Made by a program: the position numbers and the translations under genes. A stretch of DNA of 64,000 bases from Asterochloris sp. CNOR1 (lineage: Eukaryota > Chlorophyta > Trebouxiophyceae > Trebouxiales > Trebouxiaceae), in assembly GCA_963969365.1 (NCBI GenBank), contig OZ017751.1:1426001-1490000 (forward strand), written 5' to 3'. The notes beneath the pieces were generated by a model. The model was not told the DNA's origin and did not search any database. It saw only the letters and a program-made list of their open reading frames with translations. Below are positions 33,418 through 44,200 of this stretch, one piece after another (the first letter of the stretch is position 1; every line of letters starts with the position of its first letter).

Positions 33418-35589
33418 GTCTGCCGGGGGAGAGGGGCTCAGACCATGGCATGCCAGTCACACATACGGAAGTAAGGGAATATCCACCAAGCTCGGTCCTG
33501 CCACCGTGACTCTGTCACTCTGGACTGCAGCAGGGGTCTCATGCAGCACGCTGCGGCCCTATAACCTAACTACAGCTATGCCGACGTCAACTACTTCCGT
33601 CGCCTCTTATTCCGCGCCTCTGAAGCCTGCTCAGGTTGCGTGCGGCGATCAGTTTGGACCCATGCCAGCAAATCATGCAAAACTACTTCTGGGATTGCGC
33701 GCCACTCTTGTCTTCAAGCTGAGAACGCAAGGAATTCGCTGAGCCTGCTGGACATGATGGCCAGAGTCTGCTACTGTGCATCTTGCTCTGAGAGAGGCTG
33801 ACTGACATGGTCTTTCATCAATTGGCAGAAACCAGTGGCCGCATGTTCACAGCCAGGGCAAGCATTGCTCTTGAGGGGTTGCAGCACCATGCAATGCTTC
33901 TGACATCGGCTGTGTTGCATCTTCATTGCATTGGAACTGGTGGCATCAGATGCTGTGAAGCGCCTCCACAGGGCGGGACGCCGCTTTACTATAAGATCAG
34001 CAGGACCTCACATTCCTCTGGGAGATCTCAGCCGTTTTGACAATACCCCCTGTCTACCCTGACACCATTGCCTCATGGCTCATGCGCAAATGCAGAGGCA
34101 GTTGCTCCCGTACTTACATTCAGTCAGGCCTCATAGCAGCTCGCCGGGGAAATAGTCTCTGTCCATGCAAGGAGGCCTATGCCAAGCTGATCAACAGTCA
34201 CGCTGTGTCACGGATCATAATGCTCACTATTTCAGGCTTGACTGCGCAAAGTAGTTGTTCGTCCATGAGCCTAGCTAGATAGATGCCTCTCATTTCTGGG
34301 GCCTCGCACTCAAATGTCAGGAACTTGGGGTCTGCATCATGTGGCCTGATGATGGCTGCCCAGCCTGCACAGGGCTAAAAGCGCAGCAGATACTCAAAGG
34401 GGTCTGCAGAAAAGCAGTACAGCTCACCCCTACACACCCCTGGGGCTCTGCTCTACATGGCAGCTGTCCAGCAGATAGTCTTGCATCACAGCGGCGGTTG
34501 CTAAGCGTGCAACGCAGTATTTCCCATGGTGCCTCTGCCTGCTCAGCAGGCTGGAGGTTTTTGGGCAAAGCCGTGATCCCTGCCAGAGTTGCCCTGCACC
34601 ATATCGCTGCCCTGCCGTTGGTCGCAGGCCTTGTAATCCCCACAGCGCTGGTTGCACCATGGACAACATGCAGTCACTGCACAAGCTGCCAGGTGCAGAC
34701 AGCTGCTGAGCACTACTTGCGGCTAACGATCCAGCAGACGGCTTTCAAGCCTGCCGACTAGAGCACTACGCTGCTGATGGCCTCCTGATTTGACAATGCT
34801 GCCCCACTGCAAGCTGCTTGCTGCTGGGTTTCAGGGTCCCTCTCAAGGCTGGCTGTGCTCAAGTGCTGCTCTTGCTTGAGGAGCAACAGAAACAGTCAAG
34901 TGCATGCACAGACTGGACAAGTCACAGGTGCAGCCGCCTCTGTGGACGCTGAACTCTGTGGCCCCGCTGACTGCAACCATCTCCAGGGCTCTCTAGCAAG
35001 CCAGCCTTCGCGCGCATGTCAGGCGCTGCACGAAACTGGAGGCCTTTGGGATGCTGCTGGTACCCGTTGCAGGCCCCTTGCTGCCTGCCCTCGTGCAATG
35101 GCCTTCTTGGAAAAGTCGAGAAGGTGCAGCCAGCCTGCAGTAGTGGCATGGCATGGCTGTCTCCAGCCCTATCTTGCAGCATGCGCAAGGAGCCCCAGCT
35201 GCAGCAGCAGAGCCAGATTTGAAGGCTCACATTGCCAAGAGGCAGGCAGGCAGCTGAGGCTTATTCTGGGCAGAGCTGCTGCAGCGGGCACAGACAAGCC
35301 AAAAGCCATCTCTTTGCAATTCATCTCTGTCCGTTGCCTCCATCCTACCACAGTAGCTTACTTGATGCAGTACTCGAGCAGGTTCAAATCAATTGCTGAC
35401 TTGGCAAGTAATACAGAAACGGACAGGTTGAGCAGCTGCATTCTAGCTGTCGCGTCACGTTGCCAGGCATTCAGCCCAGCTAGTTGATCACACAGCCACC
35501 AGCAAACAACACATCAAGCATCCGCTGAGATGCAGGGTAGCAGCTTGATCCTCAGAGCCCGCGTATGGAGCCCGCTCCAGGCGCGTTCA
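33418..35589. other. Unassigned region; possible small ORF at 33578-33742
   Basis: This 2.2-kb stretch is the only long one without a supported gene. An ATG at 33578 opens a 54-residue frame (MPTSTTSVASYSAPLKPAQ..., then FGPMPANHAKLLLGLRATLV) 160 bases from the divergent UTP13 start, so a short plus-strand gene is possible. I do not recognise the product. Near 34702-34761 a CAG is followed by TAAEHYLRLTIQQTAFKPAD and a stop, which looks like a terminal exon, but no consistent exon chain joins the two. A 211-codon open stretch at 34855-35487 has no ATG at its start. No tRNA, rRNA or mobile element seen. Confidence 0.35.
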
Positions 35590-36127
35590 ATGGCCAGCAT
35601 CAAGGAGAAGGTGAGCTGGCCAGCGTTTTGGGGCAGCAGCCACCATGATGCTGCTTTTTGGGCATCAGTCAGGGCATCCCACATTGCCTTCCACAAGCTG
35701 CTCCGGCTGCCCGTTGATGGTGGTCCTACAATTGATCCATGGCCAGCAGGAGGCCATCGACTGCCAGCCCAGCCAACTTAAGCTGACAAGCTCCACCTGA
35801 GTGCACAGGCTGGGGAGATGGTGGAGAAGGTGGGCAAGGCATTCCAGGACGATGGCAAGGTTGGCAAGCAGTTCCAAGATGGCAAGGCCGCTAAGACTGC
35901 CCAGGAGGCTCCTACTGGCGCCACAGACAAGCATGGGGACATTGGCAAGGAGTTCAAGTCTGACGGTGCAGTGGTGAGCTTGCTGCAGGGAGGCTGCTGT
36001 TGAGGTGGCAGGTCTCAGAGTCATGCAACAGCCAGGCAACAGCATCTGGCATGTGCAGGGCGGGAGGGTAGAGAAGGCTGCTGAGAAGGCAGAAAAGAAG
36101 GGCAAGGAGATGAAGCGGGAAGGCTAG
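35590..36127 (+). CDS. Small hydrophilin-like / LEA-like protein
   Basis: Function unknown; composition suggests a disordered stress-protective hydrophilin. Exons 35590-35610, 35809-35973, 36059-36127 give 84 residues starting MASIKEKAGEMVEKVGKAFQ. It is almost entirely Lys, Gly, Glu, Asp, Gln and Ala, with three imperfect repeats of the form G-x-[VI]-G-K-[QE]-F-[KQ]-x-[DG]-G: GKVGKQFQDG, GDIGKEFKSDG and GKAFQDDGK. No cysteine, tryptophan or membrane segment is present. Similar GxxGKQF repeats occur in small proteins of algae, fungi and bacteria, mostly uncharacterised. The first exon is only seven codons, chosen because GTGAGC and phase 0 fit; an alternative start is the in-frame ATG at 35818. 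TGTAA lies 64 bases after the stop. Confidence 0.78.
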
Positions 36128-36819
36128 CGTGAGTGAGAGTGCTTGGCCAGCAGTATGCCAGACTTACAAATGCTTCATCAAGCCTGCTCCTGTAATGTGT
36201 GTGCTACCCAGGCAGCCTGTGCCTGCACGCTGATGAGCCACAATCTTGCCTTGCAGGTTCTAAGAGCTGCCCAGTATCCTCACTAGTCTGTATTTCTCCA
36301 CAACCAGCAACTGTGCAGACCCTGAATCAATTTGTCTGCAGTCAGTCAATTACTATTGAGTGCCTATGTCATGAAGGCCACCTGTTTCGTACATTCACAA
36401 AAGGAACTGCCTTCGGAACTGAGCAGTGTGCAAAGCAAAGCAGTGGCAGAATCTGTGAAGGCTGCGTAAGTCAGCGTGACAGCCAAGATGGGTGTCTAGC
36501 TCTATGAGACCTGTCATCCTGCCCATGCTCAGGACTGAGCGACCAGCCAGGTGTGGGAGTGCAAGAGTCAGGGAGTGCATGCTGAGCGATATTGCTGGGT
36601 CCCGATGCTCATAGTTCACAATACCTGCAAACAGCAAAATGCAGTTAAGACCGTCTACCATATCATTAGGGGGACTGCATCATTGCAGGCTGCGAAAGCT
36701 TTTGCAGACAGGCGCAGTATGAGAAGGAGATCCCTGACTGCAGCTGGCTTGGGTGGTCGGACATAATTTGGGTCATATCCAGGGACCCTCGTCAGGGGGC
36801 CAGCAACACCAGGAAGGAC
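36128..36819. other. Convergent 3' region, hydrophilin / Sel1-like gene
   Basis: A 692-base tail-to-tail spacer. TGTAA at 36191-36195 is a candidate polyadenylation signal for the hydrophilin gene. Otherwise AT-richer sequence with no supportable exon or repeat. Confidence 0.45.
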
Positions 36820-37956
36820 TTACACGCCGGCCAGGCGGTAACCACGCTTGCGGGCCTTGTCAATCCAGATCTTGCTGGTCGCAGCATTTGGCTCACACCC
36901 ATAGCCCTCAGCCAGCATCTGGCCAAGCAAAGCCTGCTGCTTCTGCAGGCAGCACAAGCAGAGACATGTCACCCAAGGCAGTGTGATGCACTGCAGCATG
37001 TTCAGTGCAATTGCTGCCAAACAGCACGACTGAGGCAGTCAGACTGCATCGTGGCTCAGCTAATGAGGGCACTGCCATATCCACCTGTACCCTAGCACTG
37101 CTGGCCAATTCAGAACATGGCCCAGCATGCCAGCAGACGAAAGCCACATGACCCGATCAACCAATCCCTTAGTGGGCTGCAGGCTTCTGCAAGGTCAGTC
37201 AGAGCCACACGATCACACCACGCATGTCCTGCTGGGACTGTGAGCCCCGTTGCAGACAAGCAGTGCCACAAGATCTGCTTGCTGCTGTAACACAGCCAGA
37301 TCATGTAGAGCTCTGACACACCCGGCAGGTGCCCAGCAGATGTTTTCACAGCACACCAGTCAGAGCCACACGGCCTGCACTGGGCTGGGCAAGGGTCCAA
37401 GCCCTCAGGAGCGCACGCAGCATGCTAGAGCCGGCCCTGCAGAGGCCACATGGCTAGACGCTACCCTGCTCTGAAGCACTGGCCTCTCACCACATCGCCC
37501 TTCAGAGCCTCCTTGCTTGTCTCCATGTGCCAGCGCTGCACGGCATCCGTCACCACCGCGCTGAGTGGCACCGAAGCCTGCAGCCTGACCTCGCCAGTAG
37601 CAGACACCCAGCCTGAGCTGCTGGGCATCTGGGCGAAGGAAGACAATGCCGCAGCTGCTTCACCAGCGACAGATGCTGCCACAGCTGAGCCTGTGGCGTC
37701 AGGACTGACTGCGGATGTCTTGGGCACTGCAAGGACGGGGTTGTCAGCCCGCCATAAAGCTTCTGGGTTCTGGGGCCACCTCAGCAACACGCTTTGCAAG
37801 GCGACACAGCATATTTACAATGCAGAGCTGTATGCTGCCTGGTGGGGGCAGGCTTGCTCATGCAGCAGCATCCAGAGACAACCAGGCAGGGAAGCTGTCT
37901 GGGGCACCTGCAGGGTGCCTATCGGAGGCCAGAGGGGCAGACTGGGTCGAGGCCAT
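36820..37956 (-). CDS. Small Sel1/TPR-like protein, function unknown
   Basis: Exons 37956-37908, 37726-37491, 36942-36820 join in phase to 135 residues. The N-terminal half is low-complexity Ala/Ser/Val (MASTQSAPLASDRHPAG, then ASVAGEAAAALSSFAQMP), perhaps an organelle transit peptide. The second half is helical: VVTDAVQRWHMETSKEALKG, then KQQALLGQMLAEGYGCEPNA, then ATSKIWIDKARKRGYRLAGV at the C-terminus. The ALLGQMLAEGYGCEPNAA...A pattern resembles one Sel1/TPR helix pair (LGxxYxxGxGVxxDxxKA). I recall similar short uncharacterised proteins in plants but cannot name one. Intron 2 has a repeated CAGTCAGAGCCACAC at about 37195 and 37360. Confidence 0.75.
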
Positions 37957-38289
37957 GCGCCGGTCCCCTCGCCTGAGGTGGCACCTCAGCAAATGACACG
38001 GCTGCACAGTTGATGTCAGATTCTTTGCTCTAAATGTGCAAGGGTGGACTCCCATGGATGCAATCTCATGGCAACCGTGCTTGGGCGCCCCGACACAGCT
38101 ATCAGACAGCTCCCCACAGCTGCAGGATTCCAACGCACTGCAAATAATTATTACACAGTGAGAAAATATTTTAGACAACCAATGTTCAATGTTAGCCTGA
38201 TTGAGATGCCAGAGCAGTATGTCATGTGCAATCAGCACCATTGAAACAAGATTGGTGGGATGGCGGAACACCTGCGCAGAACAGTTGAG
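37957..38289. other. Spacer between copper amine oxidase end and Sel1-like start
   Basis: A 333-base spacer between two minus-strand genes. TTACA at 38151-38155 is TGTAA on the minus strand, about 135 bases after the amine oxidase stop, and is a candidate polyadenylation signal. The flanking sequence is AT-rich (38140-38190). The rest presumably holds the promoter of the Sel1-like gene. Confidence 0.45.
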
Positions 38290-41200
38290 CTAGGCTGCAG
38301 CAACGGGCTCATTGACTGGCATGCTTGCCCAGGAGTCTGGCTGCGCGCTAGCTGTGTCTGCACATGGCTCCATGCTGCTCATGGGCGTGTCTGGTCTGAA
38401 CAGTGTGGCGTTGAAGTAGGGGTTCTGCAACACACAGGCACACTGCCTTTTGCCGCCGTACTGGCACAGGACTGGCTCAGTTTGTTAAGTGAGCAGCACT
38501 GTCTGTCACCTGCTGGAAGTAATTGATGGGCTTGATGGTGAACCCGGTGGGCAGGTTTGAGATGATAGGCACGTCCTCCCTGCGAGGCAGATGCTGGACG
38601 GCACACATCACCCATGCCACCAGGTCTGAGTTGACAAGGGTCTCATCTGCAGGCAAATGAGCAGCAGGCATCAGCCTTTGAAACATACTCATGCCGCATG
38701 CAGCTAGAGCATACAACAAACATGCGTTGGTGATGTGGGGTCGCTACGCTCTGCTTGGTGCCGTAAGCGCGGCCAGGCCAGTGTAGCCAAGCTCAAAGTG
38801 CAGCAGCATAGCTAGCACAGCAAGAGGCAGGCATTGCAGCGTGGCTCACTGTTCATGTAGAAGTCCAGCGAGGTCACCGGGATTTGTGGGTTATTGCTGT
38901 CATACCAGGCGGAGTGCGACCAGGTCTCATTGTCCTTGTGCTGAGTCACCTGCGGCAAGGAGTGATGTGTGGTCAAAGCAGCTGTTGGGCCTGGCACGGT
39001 GACGCCTACACTTGTAGAGACATTTGGTCAGGCATTGCATGGGCTCCTGCACCAATGCGCTTGTTTGGTACATTACAGTTTACAACAGTACAGGGCAGGC
39101 ACGCCCCCAGCCAGTCTCTGTGTCCACATGCAAGACTCTCAGTCTGAGACTCAATGGCTTGCTGGGAGCCAAGCCCCCTTTCTTGTGACCAGCACTCACC
39201 GCAAGGTGGTACTTGGTCCAGGCAGCAGCTCCACCATCAATCAGGGGGTGGCCAGGTGGCAGCAGTTGCACTGTGGTCATGTCTGCAGCATGCAGCCAAG
39301 CTGTGAGTGGCAGAGCACCTGAACATCCCGGTCACATGACTCACAGCTGAAAGTGCAGCTGCGACACCATGGAAGGCCACTTTATAGCAACAGCTCGCCA
39401 TGCGGTCCCTGGCTTTGAGAATGTTGCAGACCATTCAGGCAGCTGTCATTGGGATGCAGGCTGGCAACAGAGGGTGCCCTGCTCACCATGGGAGATGGCG
39501 TAGCTGCGGGGCAATCCAAAGTCGTTGCTTGTGTTTGCTGCAAATCTCCACAGGCTGGGCTGCCTCAGGTCAATGCCCAGACCTTGCTCAACGCCACCTG
39601 CAGGCATTGCCAGCGTGCTGCTTGAGGGCACAAGTCAAACTGACAGTGCGCTTGATCTTGCTGCCGCCCACTGAGGTGAAGGATACACAGGTACCTGCAG
39701 GCGTTATTGCTGCCTTGCAGTGCAGCAGAAGCATGCCTACACTGGTAACAGATACCTGATACCAGAAGAAGCTGAAGCTGTTGACCAGGCAGACCGCAAC
39801 GTCCTGCATGAGGGTGACTCCAGGACAGCAGCAGGCATGAAAATTCCCGTGAGCAGCAACCTAGCGCCTGGCTGCCAGGCGTCATTGGAGCTTTTGGTGA
39901 CCCAGAGTTCCTGACAACCCTTCAGCGCAGCTCCAATGCAGCACTTGCAGCAGCAGCCAGGGGCATAACCTCACCTACAGTATTTTCCACATGTGTCACT
40001 GCATCCGGGTATGCCCATGCAGGCTGCCTGGGGGTGACGCCTGCACTTTGAAGAGCATCTTCCCAGGTCCCCATCTTGATGCCCTGAAATCGTGGCAGCA
40101 GCTCACGTGCACAGGATGGGACAGCTGACCAGTTCTGAATGCAAACTGTTGTGCTGTTGTCTGCCAGGGGGAGAGCCTGGCTACCTCCCCTGCCGAGCGG
40201 CAGCAGTTGCGCAGATGGGTTCAGGCCTAGACAGGAAAAGCACGGTCATGCACACACTGCCACGCTGCTCAAAGCAGCCGGGTGCATGGAGGAAGGGTGC
40301 ACACGTGTTTATGGCACCCCTCAGTCAGGGCTGCTTTGCAGGGCTGTGCCAGGTCACATGCAGACAGGGGTGTTCTCAGCAGCAAGGGCTGCCCCTCTCT
40401 CATGTCTTGCCCGCGACTCTGCCTTGCAGCCCACCGTGTTTATGAAGGTGTTGTTGGTGCCCCCCACGTCCAGATCCACCTTCCATCCACTCATGTGGTC
40501 GTGCAAGTTGCACAGCACGTTCTTGCCAACCTGGGTGCCAAAGGGAGCCTCGAAGGCCGTCTGGTTGCCTCTAGATTCCCAAAAGGTGCAGGCACAGTAC
40601 CCCGCCATGGTCACACTGACGTGGATGCTGCCATCCTGATGGAACCTGCAGCAGTGGGCAGTGAACGTGTCTGCAGCAAGAAGCATGAGGTGAATGCTGC
40701 CGTCCTCATGTGACTTGCAGCAGCGGGCAGTGCCTGCAGTAAAGCAGGCCTATGGACCAGCAGCAAACAGTCAAGCTGGATTTCTCTGAACTCCACTTGC
40801 ACCGCGCGGCTATCTGCTTGCCCTGAGGGCTGATGCAGCAGGTCTCCTGCGCCAAGCGGACAGCTGCTGACAGCCTACATAAAACAACAGCAAACAAACG
40901 GGCACATACACTGCCCAGATGAGCTGCCTGCTCACTCGATTGAGTATACATAATCATAGTTCTCCAAGGTGGCAATTGTGCGCACAATCAGGTTCGTCTG
41001 GCGGTAGCCATTTGCATGGGGTCCGTTTGGGCCTGCACAGAGCAAAGGAGGGAAGGGCTTGTCTGCTGCAGCGATGTGCTTGTGGGCCACCAGAACCAGA
41101 GGCCTTGCATTGCTAGATGCAGCACTCCACTGGATTGCTGACAGGCCAGTAACTGCTTAAGCGCCTTCGCTCACCGCTGGGGTGCGTGTGACGCGTTGCT

Positions 41201-44200
41201 GTGGTTCCAGCATCCTGCTCAAACTGCAGCACATAAAAATCCAGACAGTCTGTCATCTGCCACGCCAAGATTTGTGCAGGGAGGAGGCAGCGGCATACAC
41301 TCACTATGCAGACAGCGTCCTGCTGGGTAAAGGGCCTGCAGCGGAGGTGTCTGCAAGTCAATGCCCTGCTTTGCCAAAAATGATATCTCAAAAGCTCCAG
41401 GCAATACGCTCACCCTGAGAGCCCAAGGTACATTTCAGTCTCAATGAAGGCTGCATGCCTGCAGGCAGCACGAGAGTGGGATCTGCCCTGCAAAGCTGGT
41501 GCAAGTCTTGCATAAACCCCATGCTGCCTTTGCAGGCTGATTCTGTATTCCAGGCAGGGGACAGCAGCACAGAGAGCCACGCACTGTGGGCAGTCCACGC
41601 CTCTGATGAGAGGGGCTGAGGCCACGCCTATGCGATAGTAGCTGTCAAAGTATGTCACAATGCCTTGACCTGCAGGCAAGTTCAGGTCACACAATCTGTC
41701 GTGCTGCCCACTTTAGAATGGTGGGCAGGCAGCAGCTCCAGCAACAGCAGGCTAGGTCCTCCTTGCGGCCATTTCATGGAACCCAGGACAACTAACCAAC
41801 AAAGCCGCTGTACTGCACAAACTGGTCCTGCATGGCCAGCTCGTAGATGATGCGCTCCCCGGCAAAGCGGATGTCAAACATGGCCAGCCCTGTCTGCGGG
41901 CGGACGGTGATGTGGCTCGACCACTGGCCCCAGGTGAAGTGCTTGCCCTGCCCTGCAGGCAGACACGCAGGCAGCTTGTTTCGGTGCAATGCATGGAACG
42001 CTTTGTAGGCAGCGACACCGTAGATGAAGCTCTTGCCCTGTCCCTCAGACAGAGGCATGGTGAGACTGGTTGTATTGGCAGGCATTGGCAGGCATGGACC
42101 ACAAGCTGTGGCAGTGACAGCCGCCCTGCGCATCAGGCGATGCTCAGCACCTGCAGTGCAGGGTCAAAGCTATGAGAACCTGAGCACAGAAAGCAGGAGG
42201 TTCATGACATGGTCTGGCCTGCAGAGGCTGGGGCACAACTTGTACGCATACAAAGTGCTGGGCGCACCACTGACAGGCAATGGCAGGCAAGGGCCATGAT
42301 AACTCAAAGCACTCTGAGCAAGCAGGGGAATCACTGCCCTGCCTGCAGGCAGGGATACAAGGTGGGCATGGTGTTGCTCTGGACTATGGGCAGGCGGCGG
42401 CAGCAGTCTGCTGCCTGGCAGGCGCACAGAGGGGCATTGCGCTTTTGAAGAAGGCTTGGCAGGCAGGGACGCAGCAGAACCTGATGCTTCCAGGGTAGCA
42501 TTCATATTGATGCATCCTTCGACAGGAAGAACCCTGCAGGGAGCTTGTACTCGCCTGTGCTCCTGGCAGTCAGGCAAACAAGTTACAGCAGTGCATCTAT
42601 ACAGACCACATGGGACAGGCTGCAGCAAAAGGGCAGCCTCAGCTTTGCAGCATCTTTGTCTTTGCGCACCTGCCAGGTGCCACGTGCTTCAGGCAATTGG
42701 AGTTGCAATGATGTGCCAAGCAGTGCAGTGCTGCACCCGCAGGGTGCTTGTACTCGCCTGTGCTCCCATCATAAAGTGTGTAGCGCGGGCCTGCTGGCTC
42801 ATACTGCTGAGGCCCTGGGGGAGGGGGTGGTACGCCATCTGGCGGGGGCCTGGGATCTGTCGTGGCCCACATCCAGTCTGAGTACGACTGGTTATCTGCA
42901 GATAGTCAGGCACGCATGTGAGAGGTTCCAGCTGCCCTAAGTGCATGGTCAAGCATGCCAGACAGGCGCTGAATGCGAGGCTGCGGCACTGCTGGATGAA
43001 TGTCACTCGTTGAGGGGGCCCTTGGGTCAGCAGCAGGCAGAGGGTTACAGTGCTTGTGGCACTCACTCCAATATGGCGCGCTGCAATGCTTGATCTGGCC
43101 TGAGTTGTATGCAGCCAGCAGGTCTGCAGCAGAAGCAAATGGGCCCTGCATGCCAAAACAGATCAAGGAGAGTGAGACAGCGTGAGAGCCAGAAGCTCGC
43201 GGCCTGCCATCAGCGGGGCAATGAGTCCACAGAGCATTTGCTGCAGTGCTGCAGCGTGCTGTCAGCCTCTGCGATGGTACGTTTGCTTTGCACTTGCCTG
43301 CCCACAGTGCTCAAAGTTGAAGCCGACAAAGTCATCAAGGTCCTGCCCTGTCTCATCCACCATCCAGGAGAGGGGCACAGGAAACATCTGATCAGCCTGC
43401 ATGCAGCAGCACAAGCGCCAAATTGTCAGCACTGCAATGCTCATCCTGGAGCAAGGGGCAGGAGACACTCAGTGCACTGAAGTCGTTTGCTGGCACAAGA
43501 TGCTGGAAGCAAGTCATGGGCGCATGCTGCATGCTAGACACAATTGGTAGTGTTTTATATGTATGACGGATTGATGTCCTTTCCAATCAATGAGTGAAAG
43601 CCCTGGGATGGGGGGATGGCAAAGCTGACCTAGTCTATGAAGCATGCAGTCAGCAGCCCATGGTCAAGGCTGCAGGTCTCATTGGGCAAGACCAGGTACA
43701 GGTCACCTGATCATGCAGCAAGACTAGGTAATAATCAGCAGCTGTGCCGTGCTGGTCAGTGCTCAGTATTCTGCATAATCTGCAGCTTGACAGGCTTCAA
43801 TGGCATCATGTTGTTGGGGGAATACTCACAGTGCCCATGGCGCTGCCGCTAACTTGGAACAGGAACTTGAGGAGCGTGAATCGCTGGCTGGTATTCGCGT
43901 GCAGCTGAGGCGTGGTCAGCATCTCAAAGTGCCCCGTGCTGCACTGCGCCCAGGTTGCATAGTCCTCCGCTCCACCCAGCTCGCTGGGGGAGCAGGCTCC
44001 TCCAGTGACGTCTGAGAAGATGGTCCTCAGGGTGTATGCATCCTGCACAATGGCGTGCAGGTAACGTCAGACCCCTCAAGTGACGGCGTTTCCGTGAGAT
44101 AGCACTGTCTGGCTCAGCTGGCTGGGGAGGAGTAGCCTCTGCCAGTAGCGTGTTGGAGGAGCTTCTGAGAGTGCATGCATGCATCTTGCACAGTGGCGTG

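Noticed and set aside
35381-35390. GGTTCAAATC, a tRNA B-box-like sequence
   Set aside because: Flanking bases cannot form the T-arm stem, and no A box or acceptor stem lies at the right distance.
34855-35487. A 211-codon open frame in the unassigned region
   Set aside because: It begins with GTG, has no ATG near the start, no recognisable motif, and composition like translated CTG-rich intron.
39598-39974. Possible extra amine oxidase exons (DVAVCLVNSFSFFWYQ and a following VSFTSVGGSKIKRT frame)
   Set aside because: Exons 19 and 20 already join in phase and give the spacing expected between the VDLDVGG motif and LWRFA in AOC proteins; the extra pieces do not fit in phase.
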